Shown here: positions 1 through 7,312 of the stretch, piece after piece
How the letters are laid out: every line of letters starts with the position of its first letter
How positions within the stretch are numbered: position 1 is the first letter of the stretch
From: Bacillota bacterium
GTDB taxonomy: Bacteria; Bacillota; Clostridia; Peptostreptococcales; Anaerovoracaceae
Length of the DNA: 7,507 bases
Direction of reading: 5' to 3'
Assembly: GCA_016281165.1 (NCBI GenBank)
Contig: JAEEIC010000003.1
Span: forward strand, 1 to 7,507
Program-made: the position numbers and the translations under genes
Notes under the pieces: generated by a model
Told to the model about the DNA's origin: nothing
The model's database searches: none
The model's input: the letters and a program-made list of their open reading frames with translations, nothing else

Positions 1-35
1 GCAGTCGATAAGTTATAAAACAAAGAGGAAGCTTA

Positions 36-755
36 ATGGACATCTACAAGATAAACGATATCGCCGAACTGATCGAAGGCAATTCCTATGTGGGAAGGGG
101 CATCGTCAGCGGCCTCACTCCGGACGGGACCAGGGCCGTCTCCGCCTATTTCATCATGGGCAGGAGCGCCAACTCCCGCAACCGCGTCTTCGTGAAGAAG
201 GGGGACGAGCTCTTCACCGAGCCCTTCGACGCTTCTAAAGTCGAGGATCCCAGCCTCATCATCTACGCCGCCGTGAGGATGCGCGGAAACAAGCTCATCG
301 TGACCAACGGCGACCAGACCGACACCATCTATGAAGGCCTTGAGGCGGGAAAGGACATGACCGAAGCGCTCAAAGCGAGGCAGTTCGAGCCCGACGCTCC
401 CAATCTGACTCCGAGGATAAGCTCCGTCCTGAGCTTTGAGGACGGGGGACTCTCCTACGAGATGAGCATCTTAAAGAGCATAGACGCCGAAGGCAGCGGC
501 TGCGCCAGATACACCTTCAGTTATCCCGCCAAAGCGGGGCTCGGCCACTTCATCCACACCTACGTCTGCGACGGCAGCCCCATACCGACCTTCCAGGGAG
601 AGCCCGAGAGGGTCCATACCGACGACTGCATAGACTGCTTCACGAAGTGCCTTTGGAGAGCTCTCGACGAGAACAATAAGATATCGCTCTACGTGAGATA
701 CACCGATCTTAAGAGCGGCGCTTACGAAGACAGGATCATAAACAAGAACCTCTAA
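36..755 (+). CDS. purO: IMP cyclohydrolase, PurO-type
   Basis: Likely closes the purine ring, converting FAICAR to IMP, the last step of de novo IMP synthesis, in the cytosol. The protein resembles archaeal PurO (an Ntn-hydrolase-like fold), not the MGS-like cyclohydrolase domain of bacterial PurH. Visible family signatures are YVGRGI at residues 18-23, a run of serine/arginine/asparagine near 43-51 (GRSANSRNRVF), TNGDQTDTI at 90-98, TPRIS at 125-129, and a GHFIHTY stretch near 171-177. At 239 residues it is longer than the archaeal enzyme (about 200), the extra length being C-terminal. The ATG at 36 has a GAGG Shine-Dalgarno at 25-28, 7 bases away. The next gene starts 20 bases after the stop and supplies the preceding enzyme step, which strongly supports the assignment. 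The C-terminal third has five cysteines (156, 178, 198, 201, 205). The symbol is used by analogy with archaeal PurO; family recognition is from memory of motifs, not a search. Confidence 0.88.
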   Translation: MDIYKINDIAELIEGNSYVGRGIVSGLTPDGTRAVSAYFIMGRSANSRNRVFVKKGDELFTEPFDASKVEDPSLIIYAAVRMRGNKLIVTNGDQTDTIYEGLEAGKDMTEALKARQFEPDAPNLTPRISSVLSFEDGGLSYEMSILKSIDAEGSGCARYTFSYPAKAGLGHFIHTYVCDGSPIPTFQGEPERVHTDDCIDCFTKCLWRALDENNKISLYVRYTDLKSGAYEDRIINKNL

Positions 756-775
756 GACAGGGAGAGAGAAGGAAA

Positions 776-1960
776 ATGAAGGAATTCGAACTCAAATACG
801 GCTGCAATCCCAATCAGAAGCCCGCGAAGATCTACATGGACGACGGCAGCGAGCTCCCCGTGGAGGTCCTGAGCGGCCGCCCCGGCTACATCAACTTTCT
901 CGACGCTCTCAACTCCTGGCAGCTGGTAAAGGAACTGAAGGAGGCTCTGGGCCTTCCGGCCGCGGCGTCCTTTAAGCACGTGAGCCCGACCTCGGGCGCC
1001 GTGGGGACTATCCTGCCCGAAAAGCTCAAGAAGGCCTGCTTCGTGAGCGACGTCAAGGGGCTCGACGATTCTTTGCTGGCCTGCGCCTACGCGAGAGCCA
1101 GAGGCACCGACAGGCTCTGCTCCTTCGGCGACTGGGTAGCGCTCTCCGACGTCTGCGACGTCACCACCGCCAAGCTCATCAAGCGCGAGGTCTCGGACGG
1201 CGTCATCGCCCCGGGTTATGAGCCCGAAGCCCTCGAGATCCTTAAGGCCAAGAGGAACGGTTCCTACAACGTGGTCAGGATCGACCCGGATTACGTGCCC
1301 GCCGTACAGGAGCATAAGCAGGTCTTCGGCGTCACCTTCGAGCAGGGCAGGAACAATTTCAAGATCAACGAGGAGCTCCTCGCGAACCTGGTCAGCGCCA
1401 ACAAGGAGCTCCCAGGCAGCGCCAAGAGAGACCTCATCGTCGCCCTGATCACCCTCAAGTATACCCAGTCCAACTCGGTCTGCTACGCGGTCGACGGGCA
1501 GGCGATAGGAGTGGGAGCGGGGCAGCAGTCGCGCATCCACTGCACGAGGCTGGCCGGTTCCAAGGCCGACACCTGGTTCTTAAGGCAGGCGGACAAGGTC
1601 CTGGCTCTGCCCTTCAAGCCCGGTCTGGGCAGGCCCGACAGGGACAACGCCATCGACGGCTATATCAACCAGAACGAGGAGGACGTCTGCTCTGACGGCG
1701 TCTGGCAGAGGTATTTCAGCGAGCAGCCCCAACCCTTCACCAAGGAAGAGCAGAAGGCCTATCTGGCGACCGTGAGCGGCGTCTCTCTCGCTTCCGACGC
1801 CTTCTTCCCCTTCAGCGACAACATCGAAAGAGCGCACATGAGCGGCGTGAGCTACGTGGCGGAGCCCGGCGGTTCCATCCGGGACGACGCGGTCATCGAA
1901 TGCTGCGACAAGTACGGCATGACCCTCTCCTTCACCGGCATGAGGCTCTTCCATCACTGA
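776..1960 (+). CDS. purH: AICAR formyltransferase (stand-alone, PurH C-terminal-type)
   Basis: Transfers a formyl group from 10-formyl-tetrahydrofolate to AICAR, giving FAICAR, the penultimate step to IMP. The 394-residue protein corresponds only to the transformylase half of PurH (whole PurH is usually over 500 residues); it begins directly with the LKYGCNPNQKPA motif at about residues 6-17 and has no MGS-like cyclohydrolase domain. The catalytic Lys-His pair is K67-H68 in SFKHVSP. SNSVCYA follows at 232-238 (N233 matches the folate/AICAR-site asparagine), then GAGQQSRIHCTRLAG at about 247-261. The C-terminus ends in RLFHH, as in full-length PurH proteins, so the gene is complete. Two purine-rich stretches precede the ATG: GGAGAG at 761-766 with normal spacing, and AAGGA at 769-773, which is very close. 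The preceding PurO-type gene provides the missing cyclohydrolase, so the two form a functional pair in one operon, closed by the hairpin at 1985-2020. Confidence 0.95.
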   Translation: MKEFELKYGCNPNQKPAKIYMDDGSELPVEVLSGRPGYINFLDALNSWQLVKELKEALGLPAAASFKHVSPTSGAVGTILPEKLKKACFVSDVKGLDDSLLACAYARARGTDRLCSFGDWVALSDVCDVTTAKLIKREVSDGVIAPGYEPEALEILKAKRNGSYNVVRIDPDYVPAVQEHKQVFGVTFEQGRNNFKINEELLANLVSANKELPGSAKRDLIVALITLKYTQSNSVCYAVDGQAIGVGAGQQSRIHCTRLAGSKADTWFLRQADKVLALPFKPGLGRPDRDNAIDGYINQNEEDVCSDGVWQRYFSEQPQPFTKEEQKAYLATVSGVSLASDAFFPFSDNIERAHMSGVSYVAEPGGSIRDDAVIECCDKYGMTLSFTGMRLFHH

Positions 1961-1984
1961 TATATCATCATATGAACTGCGCAT

Positions 1985-2020
1985 CGCGGCGGCTCCCCTG
2001 CGGACCGCCGCGGTCTTTTT
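1985..2020 (+). terminator. Rho-independent terminator after the AICAR formyltransferase gene
   Basis: A perfect 8-bp GC-only stem, CGCGGCGG (1985-1992) with CCGCCGCG (2005-2012), encloses a 12-base loop and is followed by GTCTTTTT, with five consecutive T (2016-2020). It begins 24 bases after the stop codon. The large loop makes it a moderate rather than ideal terminator, but the T-run directly after a GC stem is characteristic. It separates the PurO/AICARFT pair from purD-purL. Confidence 0.75.
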
Positions 2021-2033
2021 GCCCCGGCGGTCT

Positions 2034-2061
2034 TTGCCTGCGGGGGCGGATATGATATAAT
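2034..2061 (+). promoter_or_regulatory. Sigma-70/SigA-type promoter for purD-purL
   Basis: A consensus -10 hexamer TATAAT lies at 2056-2061, preceded by TG one base upstream (T2053, G2054), giving an extended -10. A partial -35, TTGCCT at 2034-2039 (four of six consensus bases), sits 16 bases upstream. Transcription would start near 2068, leaving a leader of roughly 70 bases before the purD ATG. The site follows directly after a terminator, as expected for a new transcription unit. I see no clear purine riboswitch, no Gram-positive PurBox (CCGAACAAT-like) pair and no convincing attenuator hairpin in this short leader. Confidence 0.72.
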
Positions 2062-2139
2062 CACAGACGTAAACAGAGCTCACCTTACAGGCGCGGTCCT
2101 TTTCGGGCTGCCCTTCATATTCTTCAGCAAGGAGGCAAA

Positions 2140-3408
2140 ATGAAGCTTCTCGTAGTCGGCGGCGGCGGAAGAGAACACGCCATCATCAAAAAACTCAGGG
2201 AAAACAAGTCGGTCGAGGTGATATACGCCCTGCCCGGCAACGGGGGCATCGCTTCGGACGCGGTCTGCGTTCCCGTCAAGGCGACCGATATCGAAGGCAT
2301 AGCGGATTTCGCGGTCGAGAACAAGATCGATTACGCGGTGGTAGCGCCCGACGATCCACTCGTCATGGGAGCGGTGGATCTTCTGGAAGAGAAGGGCATT
2401 CCCTGCTTCGGACCGAACAAGGCGGCAGCTGTCATCGAGGGCAGCAAGGCCTTCGCGAAGGACCTTATGAAGAAGTACGGCATCCCCACCGCGAGATACG
2501 AGACCTTTAGCGCGCTCGGCGAGGCACTGGCCTATGCAGAGACCTGCCCGCTGCCCACGGTGGTGAAGGCCGACGGGCTCGCCCTGGGCAAGGGCGTCAT
2601 CATCGCCAAGACCAGGGAAGAGGCCAAAGAGGCCTTGAGGTCGATGATGGAAGACAAAAAGTTCGGCAAGAGCGGCGAAAAGGTCGTCATCGAGGAGTTC
2701 CTGACCGGTCCCGAGGTCTCGGTGCTCTCCTTTACCGACGGCGAGACCGTGGTCCCCATGGTCTCCTCCATGGACCACAAGAGGGCCCTGGACGGAGATG
2801 AGGGCCTCAACACCGGCGGCATGGGCACGGTCGCTCCCAACCCCTATTACACCGAAGAGGTGGCGAAGCGCTGCATGGAGGAGATCTTCCTTCCCACGAT
2901 CAGGGCCATGAAGGCCGAGGGCAGGACCTTCAAGGGCTGCCTTTATTTCGGCCTCATGATCACCGCGGACGGTCCCAAGGTCATAGAGTACAACTGCCGC
3001 TTCGGCGATCCCGAGACTCAGGTCGTCCTGCCTCTGCTCGAGAGCGATCTGCTGACGGTGATGCAGGCGGTGACCGCGGGGAAGCTCTCCGAGACCGAGG
3101 TGCGCTTTTCCGGCAAGTCGGCCTGCTGCCTCATCATGGCCTCCGACGGCTATCCTCTCTCGTATAAAAAAGGCTTTGAGCTTGAAATACCCGCCGACAT
3201 CGCCGATAATGTCTATATAGCGGGCGCGGCGCTCACGGACGGAAAGCTGCTCACCAGCGGCGGCAGGGTCCTGGGAGCCGTGGCGGTAAGGGACAGCCTC
3301 AGGGAGGCCGTAGACGCCTCCTATGAGATGGCCGGCCGCATCCATTTCGCTAACGCTTATTACAGAAAAGACATCGGCGCGAGGGCTCTTAAGGCTCTGG
3401 AGGAGTAA
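2140..3408 (+). CDS. purD: Phosphoribosylamine-glycine ligase (GAR synthetase)
   Basis: ATP-dependent ligation of glycine to phosphoribosylamine, giving GAR, step 2 of IMP synthesis. The 422-residue length is normal for the monofunctional enzyme. The N-terminal domain opens with KLLVVGGGGREHAI (residues 2-15) and LPGNGGIA. The ATP-grasp region contains KADGLALGKGV at 143-153 and the TGPEVSVLSF strand. The phosphate/substrate loop DHKRALDGDEGLNTGGMG spans 212-229. The metal and ATP site EYNCRFGDPETQ spans 283-294, with E283 and N285 the expected magnesium ligands. The start is supported by AAGGAGG at 2129-2135, closely spaced to the ATG, and by the motif beginning at residue 2. It is the first gene of a unit with its own promoter (about 2034-2061) and ends with TAA directly abutting the purL ATG. 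All family motifs are intact; no truncation or frameshift is seen. Confidence 0.98.
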   Translation: MKLLVVGGGGREHAIIKKLRENKSVEVIYALPGNGGIASDAVCVPVKATDIEGIADFAVENKIDYAVVAPDDPLVMGAVDLLEEKGIPCFGPNKAAAVIEGSKAFAKDLMKKYGIPTARYETFSALGEALAYAETCPLPTVVKADGLALGKGVIIAKTREEAKEALRSMMEDKKFGKSGEKVVIEEFLTGPEVSVLSFTDGETVVPMVSSMDHKRALDGDEGLNTGGMGTVAPNPYYTEEVAKRCMEEIFLPTIRAMKAEGRTFKGCLYFGLMITADGPKVIEYNCRFGDPETQVVLPLLESDLLTVMQAVTAGKLSETEVRFSGKSACCLIMASDGYPLSYKKGFELEIPADIADNVYIAGAALTDGKLLTSGGRVLGAVAVRDSLREAVDASYEMAGRIHFANAYYRKDIGARALKALEE

Positions 3409-3411
3409 ATG
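3399..3411 (+). promoter_or_regulatory. Ribosome binding site of purL embedded in the purD 3' end
   Basis: GGAGG at 3399-3403 lies inside the last codons of purD, five bases before the purL ATG at 3409. The purD stop TAA (3406-3408) is immediately followed by that ATG with no intervening base. This fixes the purL start and implies that ribosomes finishing purD can reinitiate on purL (translational coupling). Confidence 0.85.
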
Positions 3412-6400
3412 GTCCACAGAATATTTGTTGAAAAGAAGAAGGAATTCGCTCAGGAGGCCGCGGGGCTTTTGGCGGAAGCTTCCGGCATACTCGGCATCAA
3501 AGGCCTTGAGGACGTAAGGGTCCTGAACCGCTACGACGCGGAGAACATCTCGGACGAGCTCTTCTCCTACGCGGTGAGGACGGTGTTTTCCGAGCCTCAG
3601 ACCGATACGGCCGCGGAGGAGCCTGATCTTTCGGGAGCCGAGGTCTTCGCGGTGGAATACCTGCCCGGCCAGTTCGACCAGAGGGCCGATTCCGCCGCCC
3701 AGTGCATACAGATCATCTCGCAGCAGGAGAGACCGCTCATCAGATCGGCCAAGGTCTACGCCCTTTACGGCGATATAAGCGCGGAGGATCTGGCGGCGAT
3801 CAAGAGATATCTGATCAACCCGGTCGAATCCAGGGAAGCGTCGCTCGAAAAGCCAGATACTCTGGTCGTCAACTACGATATCCCCACCGGGGTCGCGACC
3901 CTGGAGGGCTTCCGCGAGCTTGATGAAGAAGGCCTCAAGGCCTTCATCAGGGACTACGGCCTGGCCATGGATCTCGGCGACATAAAGTTCTTCCAGCAGT
4001 ATTTCATCTCCGAACACAGGGATCCCACCATCACCGAGATGCGCATGGTCGACACCTACTGGTCCGACCACTGCCGCCACACCACCTTCGGCACCATCAT
4101 CGACGGCGTCAGCTTCGAGGATGGGCTCCTGCAGAAGGCCTATGAGCGCTATCTCGCGGTCAGAAAGGAACTGGGCAGGACCAAGCCGATCTGCCTTATG
4201 GACATCGCGACCATCGCGGTGAAGTACCTCAAGGCCCACGGCATGCTCGACAAGCTCGACGAATCCGAGGAGATCAACGCCGGCACAGTCACGAGCAACG
4301 TCGACGTGGACGGCGTCACCGAGCCGTGGCTGCTGCTCTTCAAGAACGAGACCCATAACCATCCCACCGAGATCGAGCCCTTCGGCGGCGCCGCGACCTG
4401 CATAGGCGGCGCCATCAGAGACCCGCTCTCCGGACGTTCATATGTTTACGGCGCCATGAGAGTCACCGGCGCGGCTGATCCGACCGTGCCCGTCAGCGAG
4501 ACTCTTACGGGCAAGCTCCCGCAGAGGAAGCTTGTCACCACGGCGGCCGCGGGCTATTCCTCCTACGGCAACCAGATCGGCCTGGCGACCGGCATAGTGG
4601 ACGAGATCTACCATCCCGGCTATGCCGCCAAGCGCATGGAGGTCGGCGCCGTCATCGCCGCCGCTCCCGCGAAGAACGTGAGGCGCGAGGTGCCGCAGCC
4701 CGGAGACGTGGTCGTGCTTTTAGGCGGGTCCACGGGCCGCGACGGCATCGGCGGGGCGACAGGCTCCTCCAAGGCTCACAATGTGCACTCGGTCGAGACC
4801 TGCGGAGCGGAGGTCCAAAAAGGCAACGCTCCCGAGGAGAGAAAGCTGCAGAGGCTCTTCAGAGATCCGGAAGCCAGCCGCATGATCAAGCGCTGCAACG
4901 ATTTCGGCGCGGGCGGCGTCTCCGTCGCCATAGGCGAGCTCGCCGACGGCCTTGAGATAGACCTCAACGCCGTACCCAGAAAATACGAGGGCCTCGACGG
5001 CACCGAGCTCGCGATCTCCGAATCCCAGGAGAGGATGGCCTGCGTGGTCGAAAAGAAGGATCTGGAAGGCTTCCTCGCTCTGGCCGCCAAGGAGAATCTC
5101 CAGGCGGTGCCGGTGGCGGTCGTCACCGCGGCGCCGCGCCTGGTCATGAACTGGAACGGAAAGAAGATAGTCGACATAAGCCGCGAGTTCCTCTCCTCCA
5201 ACGGCGCCGAAAAGCACATCAGCGTCAGGGCCGCCAAGCCCGGCGAGTGGGGCGGGGAGGTGAGCGGCAGCTTCACCGAGAACATGATGAAGACCGCTTC
5301 CGACCTCAACAGCTGCTCCAAGAGAGGCCTTTCCGAGCGCTTCGACTCCACCATAGGAGCCGGCACGGTGGTCATGCCCTTCGGCGGAAAGAAGCAGCTG
5401 ACCCCGGCCCAGGCCATGGTGCAGAAGATCTCGGTCGAGAAGAAGCACACCGACGACTGCTCCCTCATGGCCTTCGGTTTCAATCCCTATATCTCCGAGA
5501 AGAGCCCCTACCACGGCGCCTATCTGGCCGTCGTGGAATCGGTGAGCAAGCTCATCGCCTCCGGCGCTCAGTTCAGGGATGTCTATCTGAGCTTCCAGGA
5601 ATACTTTGAGAAGCTCGGACAGGATCCCGCCCGCTGGGGCAAACCCTTCGCCGCTCTTCTCGGCGGCCTTGAGGCCCAGCTGGGTCTCGGCATCGGCGCC
5701 ATCGGCGGCAAGGACTCCATGAGCGGTTCCTTTGAGAAGCTCGACGTCCCGCCCACGCTGATCTCCTTCGCCGTGACGACGCAAAAGCTCGCCGACATCG
5801 TGACCGACGAGTTCAAGGCCGCCGGCCACAAGCTGGCCTGGCTGAGGCCCGAGCTCGATGAGAACGGCCTGCCGGCGGCGGACTCGCTGAAGAAAAATTT
5901 CGATACCGTCACCTCGCTCATGAGAGCGGGCAAGGTCTGCTCCTGCTACACTCCCGGCATGGGAGGAGCTGCCGAGGCGGTCATGAAGATGGCCTTCGGC
6001 AACGGCCTGGGCTTTGAGTTCCGCGAGGATATCCCCCTTGAGGAGCTCTTCGGCTACGCCTACGGTAGCTTCCTCATGGAGCTCGCCGAAGACGTGCCCG
6101 GCCTTGAGATCATAGGAAGGGTGACGGACGACGGCTTCTTCACGAGGGGAAGCGAGAGGATAGGCGCGGACGAGCTGCTGAAGGTCTACGAGGACAGGCT
6201 GGAGACGGTCTTCCCCTGCAATATAAAGGAAGCGGAGGCCCCGATGGAGGACTTCAGCTTCAGGGCGAAGAGCTGGCCGGTTCCCGCCGTGAAGGCCGCC
6301 AGGCCCAGAGTGCTCATCCCGGCCTTCCCCGGCACCAACTGCGAGTACGACAGCGCCAAGGCGGTGAGAGACGCGGGAGGAGAGCCCGAGATCATCGTCA

Positions 6401-7098
6401 TCAGGAATCTCAGCGCCAAGGACATCCAGGATTCGGTGGACTATTTCGCCGGACAGTTGGACAACGCCCAGATGGTCTTCATCCCCGGCGGCTTCTCCGG
6501 CGGAGACGAGCCCGACGGCTCGGGCAAGTTCATCACCGCCTTCTTCCGCAACGCCCGCATAAAGGAGGGCGTGAGCAGGCTGCTCGATGAGCGCGACGGC
6601 CTCATGTGCGGCATCTGCAACGGTTTCCAGGCTCTGATCAAGCTGGGCCTGGTTCCCTACGGTAAGATCATCGACACCGACGAGAGCTGCCCGACCCTGA
6701 CCTTCAACACCATCGCCAGGCACCAGTCGATGATAGTGAGGACCCGCATAGCCTCCAACAAGTCGCCCTGGCTCTCCCTCATGGATACCGGCGACATCGT
6801 GAGCGTGCCCATCTCCCACGGCGAGGGCAAGTTCATCGCCTCTGAGGAGCTGATCAGAAAGCTCGCGGCGAACGGCCAGATCGCGACCCAGTACGTCGAC
6901 CTCGAGGGCAAGGCGACCATGGACGTGCACTTCAATCCCAACGGCTCGATGTACGCCATCGAAGGCATCACTTCGCCCGACGGCAGGGTCTTCGGCAAGA
7001 TGGGCCACGCCGAGAGAGTGGGAGAGGGACTGTATAAGAACGTCCCCGGCAATTACTTCAACAGGATGTTCGAGGCCGCGGTCAGGTACTACAAATAG
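3409..7098 (+). CDS. purL: Phosphoribosylformylglycinamidine synthase, single-chain clostridial type
   Basis: Converts FGAR, glutamine and ATP to FGAM, glutamate and ADP (step 4 of IMP synthesis). The 1,229-residue chain carries synthetase and glutaminase together, unlike the PurS/PurQ/small PurL complex of Bacillus. Order of parts: a divergent N-terminal region starting with RIFVEKKKEF, typical of the clostridial large PurL; linker motif TYWSDHCRHTTF at about 216-227; first synthetase half with NETHNHP at 313-319, NDFGAGGV at 497-504 and TELAISESQERMA at 532-544; second half with IGGKDSMSGS at 765-773 and TPGMGGAAEA at 848-857; then a class I glutaminase domain from about residue 967. That domain shows FPGTNCE (973-979), PGGFSGGDE (1026-1034), the nucleophile C1070 in CGICNGFQ, and H1137 and E1139 in ISHGEGKF, so the triad is complete. 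The start abuts the purD stop. The C-terminus is intact and followed by a strong terminator. Confidence 0.97.
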   Translation: MVHRIFVEKKKEFAQEAAGLLAEASGILGIKGLEDVRVLNRYDAENISDELFSYAVRTVFSEPQTDTAAEEPDLSGAEVFAVEYLPGQFDQRADSAAQCIQIISQQERPLIRSAKVYALYGDISAEDLAAIKRYLINPVESREASLEKPDTLVVNYDIPTGVATLEGFRELDEEGLKAFIRDYGLAMDLGDIKFFQQYFISEHRDPTITEMRMVDTYWSDHCRHTTFGTIIDGVSFEDGLLQKAYERYLAVRKELGRTKPICLMDIATIAVKYLKAHGMLDKLDESEEINAGTVTSNVDVDGVTEPWLLLFKNETHNHPTEIEPFGGAATCIGGAIRDPLSGRSYVYGAMRVTGAADPTVPVSETLTGKLPQRKLVTTAAAGYSSYGNQIGLATGIVDEIYHPGYAAKRMEVGAVIAAAPAKNVRREVPQPGDVVVLLGGSTGRDGIGGATGSSKAHNVHSVETCGAEVQKGNAPEERKLQRLFRDPEASRMIKRCNDFGAGGVSVAIGELADGLEIDLNAVPRKYEGLDGTELAISESQERMACVVEKKDLEGFLALAAKENLQAVPVAVVTAAPRLVMNWNGKKIVDISREFLSSNGAEKHISVRAAKPGEWGGEVSGSFTENMMKTASDLNSCSKRGLSERFDSTIGAGTVVMPFGGKKQLTPAQAMVQKISVEKKHTDDCSLMAFGFNPYISEKSPYHGAYLAVVESVSKLIASGAQFRDVYLSFQEYFEKLGQDPARWGKPFAALLGGLEAQLGLGIGAIGGKDSMSGSFEKLDVPPTLISFAVTTQKLADIVTDEFKAAGHKLAWLRPELDENGLPAADSLKKNFDTVTSLMRAGKVCSCYTPGMGGAAEAVMKMAFGNGLGFEFREDIPLEELFGYAYGSFLMELAEDVPGLEIIGRVTDDGFFTRGSERIGADELLKVYEDRLETVFPCNIKEAEAPMEDFSFRAKSWPVPAVKAARPRVLIPAFPGTNCEYDSAKAVRDAGGEPEIIVIRNLSAKDIQDSVDYFAGQLDNAQMVFIPGGFSGGDEPDGSGKFITAFFRNARIKEGVSRLLDERDGLMCGICNGFQALIKLGLVPYGKIIDTDESCPTLTFNTIARHQSMIVRTRIASNKSPWLSLMDTGDIVSVPISHGEGKFIASEELIRKLAANGQIATQYVDLEGKATMDVHFNPNGSMYAIEGITSPDGRVFGKMGHAERVGEGLYKNVPGNYFNRMFEAAVRYYK

Positions 7099-7116
7099 CT
7101 TAGATCTCAATTAAGT

Positions 7117-7139
7117 TTACTGTAATGTTATTACTGTAA
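7117..7139. repeat. Tandem TTACTGTAA dyads forming a 23-bp near-palindrome
   Basis: TTACTGTAA occurs twice, at 7117-7125 and 7131-7139, 14 bases apart. Each copy is itself a dyad (TTAC-N-GTAA). Together, 7117-7126 and 7130-7139 form a 10-bp inverted repeat with one T-T mismatch and a GTT loop. It lies between the purL stop and its terminator, in AT-rich sequence unlike the flanking genes. It could be a tandem operator or an AU-rich hairpin in the purL 3' UTR; the function is unknown. Confidence 0.6.
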
Positions 7140-7150
7140 CAAAAGCGCTT

Positions 7151-7183
7151 AAAGAGCCGCTCCGCGAAGGGGCGGCTCTTTTT
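7151..7183 (+). terminator. Rho-independent terminator of purD-purL
   Basis: AAAGAGCCGC (7151-7160) pairs perfectly with GCGGCTCTTT (7172-7181). The stem extends inward through a T-G wobble and two C-G pairs to a GCGAA loop (7164-7168), making 13 pairs in all. The descending arm runs into five consecutive T (7179-7183). It begins 52 bases after the purL stop, so it should end the purD-purL transcript. Confidence 0.93.
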
Positions 7184-7211
7184 CGCGATAAGTATGCTCT
7201 TTAGTTCTTCT

Positions 7212-7302
7212 GACCGGCCGGTCCTGAGCAGGACGGAGCGCCGCGTATGCACGCTCTCTTACGGGCCGCGCGGGATCCGCTCCATCGCTTAAAGACCGGT
7301 CT
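7212..7302. other. Intergenic stretch dense in short GC-rich inverted repeats
   Basis: No reading frame is recognisable here. The stretch contains the perfect palindrome GACCGGCCGGTC (7212-7223), a hairpin GTCCTG-AG-CAGGAC (7221-7234), a hairpin GCGT-ATGC-ACGC (7243-7254) flanked by GAGCG/CGCTC (7236-7240 with 7252-7256, an alternative pairing), a hairpin GCGG-GAT-CCGC (7270-7280) and the palindrome AGACCGGTCT (7293-7302). GACCGG at 7212-7217 can also pair with CCGGTC at 7296-7301, enclosing the inner hairpins as a multi-branched fold. No known RNA family is recognised. GC-rich DNA gives short inverted repeats by chance, so this is a description rather than a functional call. Confidence 0.4.
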
Positions 7303-7312
7303 CAGATGATAC

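Noticed and set aside
1..18. Possible tail of an upstream gene (frame 1 reads AVDKL then TAA)
   Set aside because: Only five codons are visible. An upstream pur gene would fit the operon context, but nothing in 18 bases can support it.
14..19. TATAAA as a -10 element for the first gene
   Set aside because: It would place the transcription start about 10 bases before the ATG, in the Shine-Dalgarno; an upstream operon promoter outside the window is more likely.
752..1540. Minus-strand open reading frame opposite the AICAR formyltransferase gene
   Set aside because: Fully overlaps a gene with strong family motifs and has no recognisable product of its own.
1958..1975. Adjacent palindromes TGATATATCA and TCATATGA right after the AICAR formyltransferase stop
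   Set aside because: Short AT-rich palindromes are weak evidence, and they have no clear position relative to a promoter.
2021..2047. Second hairpin GCCCC/GGGGC after the first terminator
   Set aside because: Only five pairs with a 17-base loop and no T-run; it also overlaps the candidate -35 region of the purD promoter.
2413..2420. CCGAACAA, resembling half a Gram-positive PurR PurBox
   Set aside because: It lies inside purD and encodes the conserved GPNKAA segment; there is no partner box and it is not at a promoter.
2080..4362. Long open reading frame on the minus strand (760 codons) spanning the purD/purL junction
   Set aside because: It lies antisense to purD and purL, whose motifs are intact; its product shows no recognisable domain. 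Long antisense frames are expected from codon bias in GC-rich genes.
4720..7110. Long open reading frame on the minus strand (796 codons) antisense to purL
   Set aside because: Same explanation: a mirror of purL codon use, with low-complexity His/Gly/Leu/Asp-rich translation and no family motif.
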